DNA from: DASWTL01 sp966250385
Lineage (GTDB): Bacteria > Bacteroidota > Bacteroidia > Sphingobacteriales > Sphingobacteriaceae
NCBI GenBank assembly: GCA_966250385.1
Contig: CBINHC010000015.1
Coordinates: 1 to 57,749, forward strand
Reading direction: 5' to 3'
DNA length: 57,749 bases
Shown: one piece after another, positions 48,918 through 57,678 of the stretch
How positions within the stretch are numbered: the stretch's first letter is position 1
Layout: the number at the start of each line of letters is the position of its first letter
Notes under the pieces: model-generated
What the model saw: the letters and a program-made list of their open reading frames with translations, nothing else
What the model was told of the DNA's origin: nothing
The model's database searches: none
Made by a program: the position numbers and the translations under genes

Positions 48918-50128
48918 TGGCAGCACCTACGACCTCATATCTCAATAACGCAAACGATAAGATCACGCTGGAGACTACAGACGCCAACGAAAACCTGCTG
49001 TCTACCTTTGACAGTCTGATCGCTTCCTACATTTACGGAGCGGCAGACATCAAGGCTCTATTCTACCTGGATGCGATCTATGAGATCGAAGTCATGGCGG
49101 CGGATGAAGTTACTGTGGTCCGGAAAGGCTTCATCGGAGTAGTAGAGAATGACCCGAACGGATTCAACTACAAGCACCATGCGGCAGCCCGACGCTTTCA
49201 TGTGCAGTTTGACACCACCACAGACGCCGAAACATTCCTGAAGAACTGGATTGCCTTCAGTGATGGGGGACTAAATACGTTGGGGAATGCCAACACTAAG
49301 ACGAATCATGGAGACACAGTAGGAAATATGTTCCTGTCCGGGGAGTTTAAGGCAGCCTACTACGTGCCTACCTCTCAATATGGATTTAATTGGAGAAACG
49401 GGATCAACGGAACCATAAAGACGGTGCAATTCGGGACCACCGGGCAAGGGGCGGCCCTGATTAATAAAACCCCTTCTATTAACGGTAATGGAGTCAAGGC
49501 AAAGGATACGGTCAGCTTCCGGGCGTTCATCGAGAATGCCGAGGGCCGGTGGGAAACGGATTGGCGGTTCGTCACCGTCAAACCGCGGCTGATCGACTCA
49601 GGGTTTCACGACACATATGCTTCCTTCGCCTACAACCGAGTGGGAACCCGAAATATTTATGTCGATACCGAAGTAGTGGGTGTGGGCAGCAAGTTCTGGA
49701 CCGAAATCACCGGCACCAATGATGCCGAGTTCGGGTACTATTCATTCAATGGGTACTACTACAAGTACGGCCTATCTGGTGGAATCCCACAGGTTATTGA
49801 AGCAGTGGGCGTCGGAAACGGATGGCCTGTCGGCGATCCAGGCAACAGTAATCCTAACCCGGAGGGCTTCGCCCGGTTCCACGCTACCGGATACTCAGGC
49901 GTCAGCCAGGCAGCGGCCGATGCAATGGCACAACAGCCAGGGTCATTCGACCTGGTGCTATACGAAGATCCAACCACCCACCTATGGTACACCGGATATA
50001 CCGGCACATATCCAAATGTTACATGGGATCAGGCTTGGTTTGAAGACGGCTATTATTCAGAAGCTGACCAGTTTGGCAATGTAACCGGACGGATGTACTT
50101 AGTAAATAGAGACAATCAATATACATAA
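48917..50128 (+). CDS. Hypothetical tail protein downstream of the fibre (403 aa)
   Basis: The start overlaps the fibre stop by one base (TAATG). The product is beta-rich, with a Gly/Tyr-rich C-terminal half (EFGYYSFNGYYYKYGLSGG, LWYTGYTGTYPNVTWDQAWF) that looks like a repeated surface domain. The helix AAADAMAQQPG stands between. It is likely part of the tail tip or a fibre-associated protein. Family not recognised. Confidence 0.6.
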   Translation: MAAPTTSYLNNANDKITLETTDANENLLSTFDSLIASYIYGAADIKALFYLDAIYEIEVMAADEVTVVRKGFIGVVENDPNGFNYKHHAAARRFHVQFDTTTDAETFLKNWIAFSDGGLNTLGNANTKTNHGDTVGNMFLSGEFKAAYYVPTSQYGFNWRNGINGTIKTVQFGTTGQGAALINKTPSINGNGVKAKDTVSFRAFIENAEGRWETDWRFVTVKPRLIDSGFHDTYASFAYNRVGTRNIYVDTEVVGVGSKFWTEITGTNDAEFGYYSFNGYYYKYGLSGGIPQVIEAVGVGNGWPVGDPGNSNPNPEGFARFHATGYSGVSQAAADAMAQQPGSFDLVLYEDPTTHLWYTGYTGTYPNVTWDQAWFEDGYYSEADQFGNVTGRMYLVNRDNQYT

Positions 50129-50130
50129 AC

Positions 50131-50454
50131 ATGGAAACCAGAATCATCTTAAAGACCACCGCGGACGGCGAGGCTGTCCGGGCAACCGAGATCAACAGCA
50201 TCAGCGTTGACTTAAGAAACAAGGCCCTCGCCTATAATGAGCAGGAGGTCATCATCGACCTGACCAATGAAGAATACAAGTTACCAGGCACGTACAGCAG
50301 GTTCTCGGTCAACTTCTCAGCGGAAAGTGGAACGGCGCCTGCTAAAGCAGCCCGGGCGGAAGCGGCTGCACAAGCGATTTTTAACATCTTGAAAAACTAC
50401 CACCTGGAATGCGTGGCAGAAGAATCAGAACAACAAGAAGGAGGACAACAGTAA
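50131..50454 (+). CDS. Small late protein (107 aa)
   Basis: The opening METRIILKTTADGEAVRATE and the segment SISVDLRNKALAYNEQEVII suggest a beta sandwich. A helix rich in Ala (KAARAEAAAQAIFNILKNYH) and a Gln/Glu-rich tail follow. It lies in the tail cluster and overlaps the next gene as TAATG. Not recognised. Confidence 0.55.
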   Translation: METRIILKTTADGEAVRATEINSISVDLRNKALAYNEQEVIIDLTNEEYKLPGTYSRFSVNFSAESGTAPAKAARAEAAAQAIFNILKNYHLECVAEESEQQEGGQQ

Positions 50455-50879
50455 TGCTTATTACCATTTCTCAATTAAAAGAAAAGGCAGAATTGATCAA
50501 TGGAATCGATTCGACCATCAATGACAAGCTTTCCTATGCCATCAAAAAGAACGGTCAACGAATTAATGCGGCTCTGAAAAAATTGACTGCCGAGTTCCAG
50601 GAAAAAATTAACGATATCAACATTGACCATGCGGCCGCTGACGATCGCGGGGTGCTGCTCGTGGACGATAAAGGAAACTACAAATACAAGCCGGAGCAAG
50701 CGAAAAAGCGATTGAAGTCAATCCGTGAAGCGACTGATGAATTTGACAAAAAGGAAATTGAAATCGATTTCTTTCCCGCGCCAGAGTGCCCCAGAATGGC
50801 CGATTTGGACTACTTCGTAATTGAGGAACTGGCCGGGATCCTATTTGCACCAGTGGACGATACTATAATCAGCGATTAA
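50454..50879 (+). CDS. Helical late protein (141 aa)
   Basis: I start the gene at the ATG at 50454, which overlaps the previous stop; an upstream in-frame extension is Arg-rich and unlikely. The protein is mainly helical (SQLKEKAELINGIDSTINDK, IKKNGQRINAALKKLTAEFQ, KPEQAKKRLKSIREATDEFD) with a Pro-containing end. It may be a tail assembly chaperone by position, just before the large tail-tip gene. Function not known. Confidence 0.55.
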   Translation: MLITISQLKEKAELINGIDSTINDKLSYAIKKNGQRINAALKKLTAEFQEKINDINIDHAAADDRGVLLVDDKGNYKYKPEQAKKRLKSIREATDEFDKKEIEIDFFPAPECPRMADLDYFVIEELAGILFAPVDDTIISD

Positions 50880-50888
50880 CCGGGTACT

Positions 50889-52814
50889 ATGCTGGAAATC
50901 ATAAACGAACAAGGATTGGTCCTGGAACTGGGTGAACACAGTATCCCGGTCGAGCGGCATAATCCGCTTTTCAACGACCCGGAAAAATTCTTCCAGGATA
51001 TCACCTACCCTGGGACCGCTCCGCTGTCACCCGCAAACCGGTCTTTCATCAAGAACGGTCATCTGGTTGAGGCTGACAACTCCGTTTATGAATTTCCTGT
51101 CCAGGTCCGATATCGGGGAACCCCATATTTTAAAGGCCTGTTCAACTACCGGATTGCTGAAGGCGGAATTGACTATACATTGAGGCTGAATTTCGGCGCT
51201 CTGGCGGACCGGGTGAAAAACACCAGGCTGCCGGAGATCCGGATCGGCCGGTCGGTTCTCTTTATCAGCAGCCCGGCCGCTTTCGCAGAGCACATGACAG
51301 ACACGCTGCAGCACCCGGAGAATTACCCGTACTGCTTCTTCCCAATCAAGAATACCAACAAGGTTCCGGACGGCACAGAGGAAGCCCCAGTCTCCGAGAC
51401 CTATGAATTCATGAACCATTGGCGGTATGCAGAGCAATCGGTGGGGACCAGCGGGGCGCTTGGCCTTTACTCCACTTGTGAGGCTCCCCTATGGAAATTG
51501 AAGCATATACTGCAGGTGGTAGCCGAGTACTTGGGCCTGACTGCAGCCGGCGATCTGTACGGCGCAGAGCACTACGATGATATCTACATCTACACCCGGC
51601 GATGCATTGACTTTCTCGACAATCCGCGAATCATGCCACCCATGTGGTACATGCCGAATATCACCGTGGCCGAGTTCCTGAAAGAGATCCGCGAACGGAT
51701 GCACTTTTCCATCGATTTCGATCTGTATGCCGGCCAGATGGTCGTCAATGTTCCGGACCTAATTTATTGTGGCACCGATATCGTCGACATCTCCGAATAT
51801 GTCGAGCAGGTTAAGGAGCATGAGCCCATCACGCGCGAAGGATACCTGGTAACACTCAAGCCTGATCAACAGGACGACGTTTTCAAGCAGGCCGACGATA
51901 GCTATCAACCCGTGTACGCTCTTCGCGTTGGCAAGGGAGCCGACACACTGGAAATGAAATGCGGCACCCTGAAGAGCTCCGGTGACGGCACCAACCGTTT
52001 TGCCGAGACCCGGCAGGAGCTGTTGTGGACAAACGAGGATCACTTTCCACTGAAGGATGCCAGCGACCCGAGCACCCGGAATGAGTGGCCGCTGCGCCTG
52101 GTCCGCTATCTGGGCTTCAATGAGACCTCTCCGGGGAAATACTATCCGGAAAGTGAAGGGTATGACGTAAATCTGACCGACGCCGACTGGTACCGGTTCC
52201 TGAATGACGGGAAACGCGTGGTCATCCAGGCCTGCATGCCATACCATATCCTGCTCAATCTGAGCCCAACCGCGAAGATTCTTTTCCGGACGAACGAGGG
52301 CAATTATGCGGTAGCACTGATTGAGAAGATAGCCTATGACCTGGGCGGCACCGTTGAAGAGATCCGGTGCCGGATCGACGCGTACTCACTTCGCCAGAAT
52401 CAGACCGAATACAAGATCGAGCAGATCACCCAGCCCCTGGGTGATGAAGACCGTATCATTTCCGTCAAGGCATACTTTGATCCTGTATCCCATGGATTCA
52501 CGGAGCTGACGGATCTGGAATTCGTTTCCGCCGACTATGGGACCCTGCCGGTCGATCCGATCAAATTCCCTACCGACGAGTTCGGAGCCGGCGGGCAGCC
52601 CGGCTGGATCCGGATCGCGAATCCCATCGATATCCAGGTGAATGTAGTCGGGTACCTTCGAACTAAGACCAGGCCTCGCTATGCCGACATCCTGGGCGAC
52701 CGGCAAATTTTCATTCAGGACCAGTTCTCAGAGAATGGGCTGTACTGGCATACTGGCGTTTTCGGGATCAGCGTCAAGGTCGCAAAGGATATGGGCATTT
52801 GGATAGTGTATTAA
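50889..52814 (+). CDS. Probable tail tip/baseplate protein (641 aa)
   Basis: This large beta-rich protein opens with MLEIINEQGLVLELGEHSIP. Characteristic stretches include KFFQDITYPGTAPLSPANRS, AEFLKEIRERMHFSIDFDLY and YVEQVKEHEPITREGYLVTL. The pattern, a small beta domain followed by mixed parts that recall baseplate-hub proteins (gp27/gp44-like), fits a tail-tip component that contacts the tape measure. Family assignment is tentative and made from context. Confidence 0.6.
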   Translation: MLEIINEQGLVLELGEHSIPVERHNPLFNDPEKFFQDITYPGTAPLSPANRSFIKNGHLVEADNSVYEFPVQVRYRGTPYFKGLFNYRIAEGGIDYTLRLNFGALADRVKNTRLPEIRIGRSVLFISSPAAFAEHMTDTLQHPENYPYCFFPIKNTNKVPDGTEEAPVSETYEFMNHWRYAEQSVGTSGALGLYSTCEAPLWKLKHILQVVAEYLGLTAAGDLYGAEHYDDIYIYTRRCIDFLDNPRIMPPMWYMPNITVAEFLKEIRERMHFSIDFDLYAGQMVVNVPDLIYCGTDIVDISEYVEQVKEHEPITREGYLVTLKPDQQDDVFKQADDSYQPVYALRVGKGADTLEMKCGTLKSSGDGTNRFAETRQELLWTNEDHFPLKDASDPSTRNEWPLRLVRYLGFNETSPGKYYPESEGYDVNLTDADWYRFLNDGKRVVIQACMPYHILLNLSPTAKILFRTNEGNYAVALIEKIAYDLGGTVEEIRCRIDAYSLRQNQTEYKIEQITQPLGDEDRIISVKAYFDPVSHGFTELTDLEFVSADYGTLPVDPIKFPTDEFGAGGQPGWIRIANPIDIQVNVVGYLRTKTRPRYADILGDRQIFIQDQFSENGLYWHTGVFGISVKVAKDMGIWIVY

Positions 52815-52823
52815 TCAGGTAAT

Positions 52824-53285
52824 ATGGCAGAGCAACGGAGGTCGGTTAATGATCAAATAAATTACCTGGGCGAAATCGATCAGTGGGCCCGGTACACAAT
52901 CGAACGACTGCAGCGATCGCTGAAGCAAAAGAAGATCGGTAAGACCGGAAAATTAATAAGGTCCTTCGCGCGTGAATTGAAACGAGCCGGAGGAAATGTT
53001 CAGGAGGTCTTCATTCGCTTTGCGATGTACGGCCGTCTGCGGGATATGGGGGTCGGTCGAGGAGTAAGGGCGTATGAAAGGAAAACCAACCGGGAAAACC
53101 TTATTGCCGCAAAAGCCTATGGGACTAACGTGTCCTACTCCCGGCGACAGCCGAAAAGATGGCTCAACAAAGTAAAAATGTCTCAGATATATAAGCTTCG
53201 GGAGATACTGGCAGAAAATATGGCGGGTGATGTAAGCGCGCACATTTCTGAAGAAATGGACCAGCAGATATCGGTAAAAATGTAA
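52824..53285 (+). CDS. Basic tail-completion-like protein (153 aa)
   Basis: This strongly basic helical protein contains YTIERLQRSLKQKKIGKTGK and RKTNRENLIAAKAYGTNVSY. The pattern Leu-x-Arg-Ser-x-x plus a central glycine-rich turn resembles phage virion morphogenesis or neck proteins. It is the last gene before the membrane moron. Not certain. Confidence 0.55.
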   Translation: MAEQRRSVNDQINYLGEIDQWARYTIERLQRSLKQKKIGKTGKLIRSFARELKRAGGNVQEVFIRFAMYGRLRDMGVGRGVRAYERKTNRENLIAAKAYGTNVSYSRRQPKRWLNKVKMSQIYKLREILAENMAGDVSAHISEEMDQQISVKM

Positions 53286-53323
53286 AGTTTTTATAGTTTA
53301 GGGTAAACATTAACCTTTAAACT

Positions 53324-53611
53324 ATGCTATTTATCTCTTGGTTCATCCTTTCGATAATTGTTGCACTGCTCGGGGACAATAAAAAAATAGGCATCTGGGC
53401 GGCATTCTTCATTTCTTTAATTTTTTCTCCGCTCATTGGATTAATTGTGGTGTTGGTCAGTGATAGAAAGTACCCCCAAAAAGTGGTCATCCAAAATCCG
53501 GTGAAAAAGCCGTCTGCTGCAGACGAAATTTCGAAGCTTAAATCTCTCTTAGACGATGGGGCTCTAACACAGGAAGAATTTGACGATCAAAAGGCAAAGA
53601 TTCTGGGTTAA
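53324..53611 (+). CDS. SHOCT-domain membrane protein, probable moron (95 aa)
   Basis: Two transmembrane segments (FISWFILSIIVALLG and IWAAFFISLIFSPLIGLIVV) are followed by a SHOCT domain at residues 65-95 (AADEISKLKSLLDDGALTQE, EFDDQKAKIL). SHOCT tails are short helical hairpins found at the ends of membrane proteins. The gene interrupts the tail genes, is preceded by its own weak promoter-like sequence (tagtttag near 53294) and is followed by late promoter L6. It may be expressed in the lysogen and alter the host envelope (inference). Confidence 0.7.
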   Translation: MLFISWFILSIIVALLGDNKKIGIWAAFFISLIFSPLIGLIVVLVSDRKYPQKVVIQNPVKKPSAADEISKLKSLLDDGALTQEEFDDQKAKILG

Positions 53612-53635
53612 CCACATCTTAGGTTCAAACCTTCG

Positions 53636-53672
53636 CTGTCCTTTCCCCACCCGTACACGGTGGGGATTTTTG
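53636..53672 (+). promoter_or_regulatory. Late promoter L6 (tape measure)
   Basis: CTGTCCTTTC (53636-53645) is followed 28 bp from its start by GGATTTTTG (53664-53672). The spacer contains a ccccac/gtgggg hairpin. The tape-measure start is 5 bp downstream. Confidence 0.8.
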
Positions 53673-53676
53673 TTTT

Positions 53677-56328
53677 ATGGCAAAATCGAGGACAGATACC
53701 GAAGCAGTTGTAAAACTGGTTATCAATGGACAGCAGGCAAAAACCAGCTTAAAGGAATTGACCGACACTCAGCGGAGCCTCAACACCGCCTTGCGGAACA
53801 TGAAGCCTTCGGATCCGGGCTACAAAAAACATCTGGCCGAGATCCAGCTGGTAAACAAAGCTCTTGCGGAACAGAGGAAGGAGATCTCAGGGATGAGTTC
53901 CGAAGGCAAGAAACTTGCCGCAAGCTGGAAGGATATCGCCGCCGGCGTGGTAGGGGGGATGGGAATCACGGAAGGAATTGGTCTCATCAAAGGGTTTGGT
54001 CAACAGGTCTTCGATACCACTGCCAAGTTTCAGAAGTTAGAAGCGGTTCTGACGACCACTCTCGGAAGCAAAAGTGCTGCACAAATGGCAATGCAGCAAA
54101 TTACTGATTTTGCGGCCGCTACTCCTTTCCAGGTTGATCAGCTGACCGAAAGTTACGTCAAACTTGCCAATCAGGGATTTAAGCCATCGATGGATCAGCT
54201 GCGATCACTCGGGGATCTTTCTGCCTCTACTGGTAAAGAGTTTGACCAGCTGGCAGAAGCAATCATTGACGCGCAAACCGGAGAATTCGAACGGTTGAAA
54301 GAGTTCGGAATCCGAGCTGAAAAGGATGGCGACAAGGTCCGGTTCACTTTTAAAGGGATTACGCAGGAGGTCGATTTCACTTCTGATTCCATCCGAAATT
54401 ATATAACACAGCTCGGCAATATTGAAGGGGTGGCCGGTTCCATGGCAGGAATTTCAGAAACGTTATCAGGGAAAGTATCAAACCTGGGAGACAGCTGGGA
54501 GAGTTTGTTAAAAACGGTTGGAGATGAAACGCAGGGAGTCTTTTCTGGTGCCATCTCGCTTATGGGAAGTGCTATTTCACAGCTTACAGAGTACATGCGT
54601 AATCTGAATGAAGCACAGAAGTACTCTGCTCCAGGAACTTCCTTCATGGATCGAGTCAGCGAACTTGGCAACGTTGTCGGTGGCGGACCAAACATTGCCG
54701 CATTAAAAAGGCAGGCATTTGCCACTGTGTCTGCCTCTTTCGACACTCGGATCGGGGAGGCCAAGTATGCTCGGGAGGTGTTGGAAATACAATCCGACCT
54801 CATCCAGAGGATGAAGTCAGTCGACAGGTCAACCCGGGAAGGCGCAGCGGCCTACAACCTCTACGCGGATAAATTAAAGCTTGTTAAAGACCGGATCGAG
54901 GGGATTAAATCGGACCGCCTCACCGAAGCTAACATTAAGGCTTCCGACGCTGCAAAAAAAGCGGCGGCGGAGGAGGAAAAGAGACGCAAAGCGGCGGAGA
55001 AAGCAGTCAAAGCTCTTGAGTCTGAACATAAGAAACTCTCAGACCTCGGCAGGTCTATGCAGCAGGACTTCGATACGAAGAATTTGTCAGGACTAGAACA
55101 ACGGCTTGCCGAGATTTCGAACAAGTATGATCCACTGATAGAAAAAGCCAAGAAATTCAAAGATGAAGCACTGGCTGGAATTTTTAAGGTTCTCAAGGAT
55201 GGCGAAGTAGATCAGGCGAAGTCTAATGCAAAAAAAGAAGCGGATGCAGGTGCTGTTGATGCCTTCAATGGGCAATTCAACTTGACTGAGGGGTTAATAG
55301 AAAAAGCCTCCAAGGAGAAGTCTCTGGAGAACAAAAACAGACTCGCAGACGGTGAGATTTCGGACGAAGAATTCCAGGCCAATGAATACGAGCTGGAGGG
55401 TCAACGCCTAATGGCATTAAAGCTTCTTTACGAGGCCTATGGTAAGGACAGTATAGACTTTGAACGGCAGTTAACCGACAGAAAGCTGGAGGAAAAGCAG
55501 CGCCTGGCCGACGGTCACCGTGAGCTGGCCGAGTCAGAGATGGCGACCGAGGCAGCGGTGTGGGACGCTATGTCAACTGGCGTCAGCATGCTTAAGGGTA
55601 TTGTTGACCAAAGCAGTAGTGCGTTCAAGGCTCTACTGGTTGCCGAGAAAGCCATTGCTATTGCAAAGGTGATTATGAACACGCAGGCTGAAATTTCTGG
55701 ATACTACGCAAAGTACGCTCTGGTGCCTGGAGGAATGGTAATTGCAAGTGGCCTTGCAGCTCAAGCGAAAATACGTTCGGGGATATCAATAGGAATCATT
55801 GGGGCCCAAGGGATCGCTGAGGCCATTTCATCAAATAAGTCAGAGAATAATTCGAGCAGCAAGCCGACTTATGCCGCGGGCGGCATTCTGCCAGATGGGC
55901 CTTCCCACTCCGAAGGAGGATTAAAGCTGGTAGATAAATTCGGCAATGTTCAGGGAGAAATTGAGGGTGGCGAACCAATCCTGAGCCGGGAAACCTACCG
56001 GAACAATCGACAAACCATCGATGCCTTGCTGTACTCATCGCAGCGGCAGAACGGGGCCAACATTTCCATTAGCACATCGAAAATCGCAGCATCCGAGCGC
56101 CATTACAGGGCCGTCGGTGTAATTCCCGTAGGCCGCGGCCGATCGGGATTAGGTGGGTCATCGACCAGTAGCACCCTCTCCAACGGAAACGATACCATTG
56201 AGCGTCTTTTCGAGCAACTTATAGATGCCGTTGAAGCTGAGAAAGCACGTCCGTTGGATTTTAACCTGCGGACGTTTGATGACACAAAAAACCGAGTTCA
56301 GAGCGCACTTAATCGGCAAATGAGTTAG
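53677..56328 (+). CDS. Tail tape measure protein (883 aa)
   Basis: The N-terminal part has VVKLVINGQQAKTSLKELTD and a tape-measure core with TTLGSKSAAQMAMQQITDFA, ATPFQVDQLTESYVKLANQG and the MAGISETLSGKVSNLGDSWE segment. Long coiled coils follow, including an Ala/Lys-rich stretch (DAAKKAAAEEEKRRKAAEKA). Near residue 660 a hydrophobic helical region (KALLVAEKAIAIAKVIMNTQ) leads to a Gly-rich AAGGILPDGPSHSEGGLKLV segment typical of tape-measure C-termini. Length sets the tail length, about 130 nm if 0.15 nm per residue applies. It is the last plus-strand gene and overlaps the integrase gene, which runs the other way, by 4 bp. Confidence 0.9.
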   Translation: MAKSRTDTEAVVKLVINGQQAKTSLKELTDTQRSLNTALRNMKPSDPGYKKHLAEIQLVNKALAEQRKEISGMSSEGKKLAASWKDIAAGVVGGMGITEGIGLIKGFGQQVFDTTAKFQKLEAVLTTTLGSKSAAQMAMQQITDFAAATPFQVDQLTESYVKLANQGFKPSMDQLRSLGDLSASTGKEFDQLAEAIIDAQTGEFERLKEFGIRAEKDGDKVRFTFKGITQEVDFTSDSIRNYITQLGNIEGVAGSMAGISETLSGKVSNLGDSWESLLKTVGDETQGVFSGAISLMGSAISQLTEYMRNLNEAQKYSAPGTSFMDRVSELGNVVGGGPNIAALKRQAFATVSASFDTRIGEAKYAREVLEIQSDLIQRMKSVDRSTREGAAAYNLYADKLKLVKDRIEGIKSDRLTEANIKASDAAKKAAAEEEKRRKAAEKAVKALESEHKKLSDLGRSMQQDFDTKNLSGLEQRLAEISNKYDPLIEKAKKFKDEALAGIFKVLKDGEVDQAKSNAKKEADAGAVDAFNGQFNLTEGLIEKASKEKSLENKNRLADGEISDEEFQANEYELEGQRLMALKLLYEAYGKDSIDFERQLTDRKLEEKQRLADGHRELAESEMATEAAVWDAMSTGVSMLKGIVDQSSSAFKALLVAEKAIAIAKVIMNTQAEISGYYAKYALVPGGMVIASGLAAQAKIRSGISIGIIGAQGIAEAISSNKSENNSSSKPTYAAGGILPDGPSHSEGGLKLVDKFGNVQGEIEGGEPILSRETYRNNRQTIDALLYSSQRQNGANISISTSKIAASERHYRAVGVIPVGRGRSGLGGSSTSSTLSNGNDTIERLFEQLIDAVEAEKARPLDFNLRTFDDTKNRVQSALNRQMS

Positions 56329-57542
56329 TCGATGTCTATATTGTTCTTATATGCATACAAGTAAACTGCCATCTCATGTTCAAATTTATCCATGCCCCTC
56401 CTCTTATCTTCATTGTTTATATGGGCATAGATCATCGTGTGTTCAATCTTTTTGTGGCCCATGATGTCTTTGAGACTCATGATATCCCCTGTTCGTCGAT
56501 AGTATAGAGTCGCAAAGGTATGGCGTGCAACATGGAAGGTTAGATTTACATCTATTCCGGCCATGCGGGCCAGGTCCTTCAAGCTCCGGTTAATTTCCTG
56601 CTCCGTAGGAAGGGTGAAAAACGTTCCCTTCTGCTTGTCAATAAACCTTTTGGCCAGACCTGTTAGTGGCACCGTCACCAACCGGCCAAACTTGCGAGTT
56701 TTCCATGGCAGGAAAACCATTTCGCTTCGGATATTAACCCATCCCCAGTTGGCCCGTTGGACATCGCTGATTCGAAGCGAGGTGAAGCACGAAAAGAGAA
56801 AAGCTTTCATGGTGCACTTATGGGTATCGCTCAGGTCAGGATACTTTCTGGGCAGGTCCATGATCGCTTTGATCTGGGATTCTTCCAAATAAACGATCCT
56901 TCCCTTGCCTTCCTTATTCTGATATTTTTTAAAGTCCGGGTTAATTCCCATGCCCTCTTCTTCTGCCCGGTGTAAATAGGTCTTGATGTTCTGGATACGG
57001 CTCCAGATGGTGTATTCTTCATTCTTATTATCATCTCCCCGCAACCAGTTGGCAAACTTTGTCAGGAATTTACTATCCATGGCGTGGAATGGAACCACCG
57101 GAGAAAACCGGATCAGCTGATGAAGGGTAGTCATGTGGTTCCGGTAAGTCTGAGGAGCTATCTCCCTCATCTTGTGTCGGCACTTGATGTCTTCACTCAT
57201 GTAGATAATAAAATCTTTGCGCCTGGTAAAAGTCTTCAACTCCTTTTTGAAGAGTTCAGGCGTAAGGGTCCGATCCTGCAGCCGGTAAACTTTGAATATC
57301 TCATTAATCTTCCCAAGCTCCGTGATGATAATCATCTCGTAGTCTCGAAAGTCTGGATCTCCTTTTTTCTTTCGGGGTAGTATTCGGCCATTCTCCAGGT
57401 CGACAAATTCCTTCGGCCAGGATAGTCCTAGTTTAACCGGAATCACTTTCCGGTCAATGATGGTGCGAAGGTAAAGCGAGCATAGTCCCCCCTCCTTCAC
57501 CCTTTGCTGGTTGATGACCAGCTTTACAGAGTAACTGTGCAT
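56325..57542 (-). CDS. Tyrosine recombinase, prophage integrase (405 aa)
   Basis: The protein has an N-terminal arm-type domain (SVKLVINQQRVKEGGLCSLY). A core-binding SAM-like domain follows (AMDSKFLTKFANWLRGDDNK), then a catalytic domain with Arg in SLRISDVQR, HVARHTFA (His337, Arg340), GHKKIEHT (His363) and the nucleophile Tyr372 in MIYAHIN. All residues of the R-H-R-H/W-Y set appear present. Bacteroidota integrases of this type target tRNA genes. It is at the right end, facing away from the tRNA-Leu attachment site about 120 bp off. No excisionase gene was recognised. Confidence 0.95.
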   Translation of the reverse strand: MHSYSVKLVINQQRVKEGGLCSLYLRTIIDRKVIPVKLGLSWPKEFVDLENGRILPRKKKGDPDFRDYEMIIITELGKINEIFKVYRLQDRTLTPELFKKELKTFTRRKDFIIYMSEDIKCRHKMREIAPQTYRNHMTTLHQLIRFSPVVPFHAMDSKFLTKFANWLRGDDNKNEEYTIWSRIQNIKTYLHRAEEEGMGINPDFKKYQNKEGKGRIVYLEESQIKAIMDLPRKYPDLSDTHKCTMKAFLFSCFTSLRISDVQRANWGWVNIRSEMVFLPWKTRKFGRLVTVPLTGLAKRFIDKQKGTFFTLPTEQEINRSLKDLARMAGIDVNLTFHVARHTFATLYYRRTGDIMSLKDIMGHKKIEHTMIYAHINNEDKRRGMDKFEHEMAVYLYAYKNNIDID

Positions 57543-57578
57543 ACTGCGTTTTTACGATGTTTAAACCATGTTGAAACA

Positions 57579-57594
57579 CAGCAGCGTCGGAAGC
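57579..57594 (+). repeat. 16-bp repeat beside the integrase (right copy)
   Basis: cagcagcgtcggaagc is identical to 19497-19512. It lies between the integrase start and the tRNA, so an integrase binding site is possible. Confidence 0.4.
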
Positions 57595-57598
57595 TTAT

Positions 57599-57634
57599 AA
57601 AAAGGCTCCCATGCGGGAAACATAGGGCCTTTTT
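57599..57634. terminator. Hairpin terminator between integrase and tRNA-Leu
   Basis: The stem aaaaaggc/gccttttt with T-runs on both strands can end the tRNA transcript coming from the right. Confidence 0.7.
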
Positions 57635-57664
57635 GAGTTTGGGTTTTAGGTCAGTCGACCTTTT

Positions 57665-57678
57665 GTACCTTGGGCCGG
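57665..57678 (+). repeat. attR core (14 bp) in the tRNA-Leu 3' end
   Basis: It is identical to attL at 16686-16699 and covers the acceptor 3' strand and the start of the T stem of the tRNA. Confidence 0.85.

Larger units (their letters stand above)
16686..57678. mobile_element. Integrated tailed-phage prophage (about 41 kb) with a diversity-generating retroelement
   Basis: The borders are set by a 14-bp direct repeat, gtaccttgggccgg, at 16686-16699 and 57665-57678. The right copy covers the 3' end of a tRNA-Leu gene, a classical attachment site for tyrosine recombinases, and the integrase gene ends about 120 bp from it. Between the borders lie a repressor switch, replication genes, capsid protease and major capsid protein, terminase, portal, endolysin, tail and tape-measure genes. 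None of the essential modules looks broken, so the prophage may be functional. It is not Mu-like: no DDE transposase or MuB-like protein is present. Confidence 0.93.

Noticed and set aside
53580..54107. 175-codon frame overlapping the tape-measure start
   Set aside because: It is a frame-shifted reading of the tape-measure gene and the L6 promoter.
16686..57678. Mu-like transposable phage
   Set aside because: A tyrosine integrase and tRNA attachment cores are present, and no transposase pair was found.
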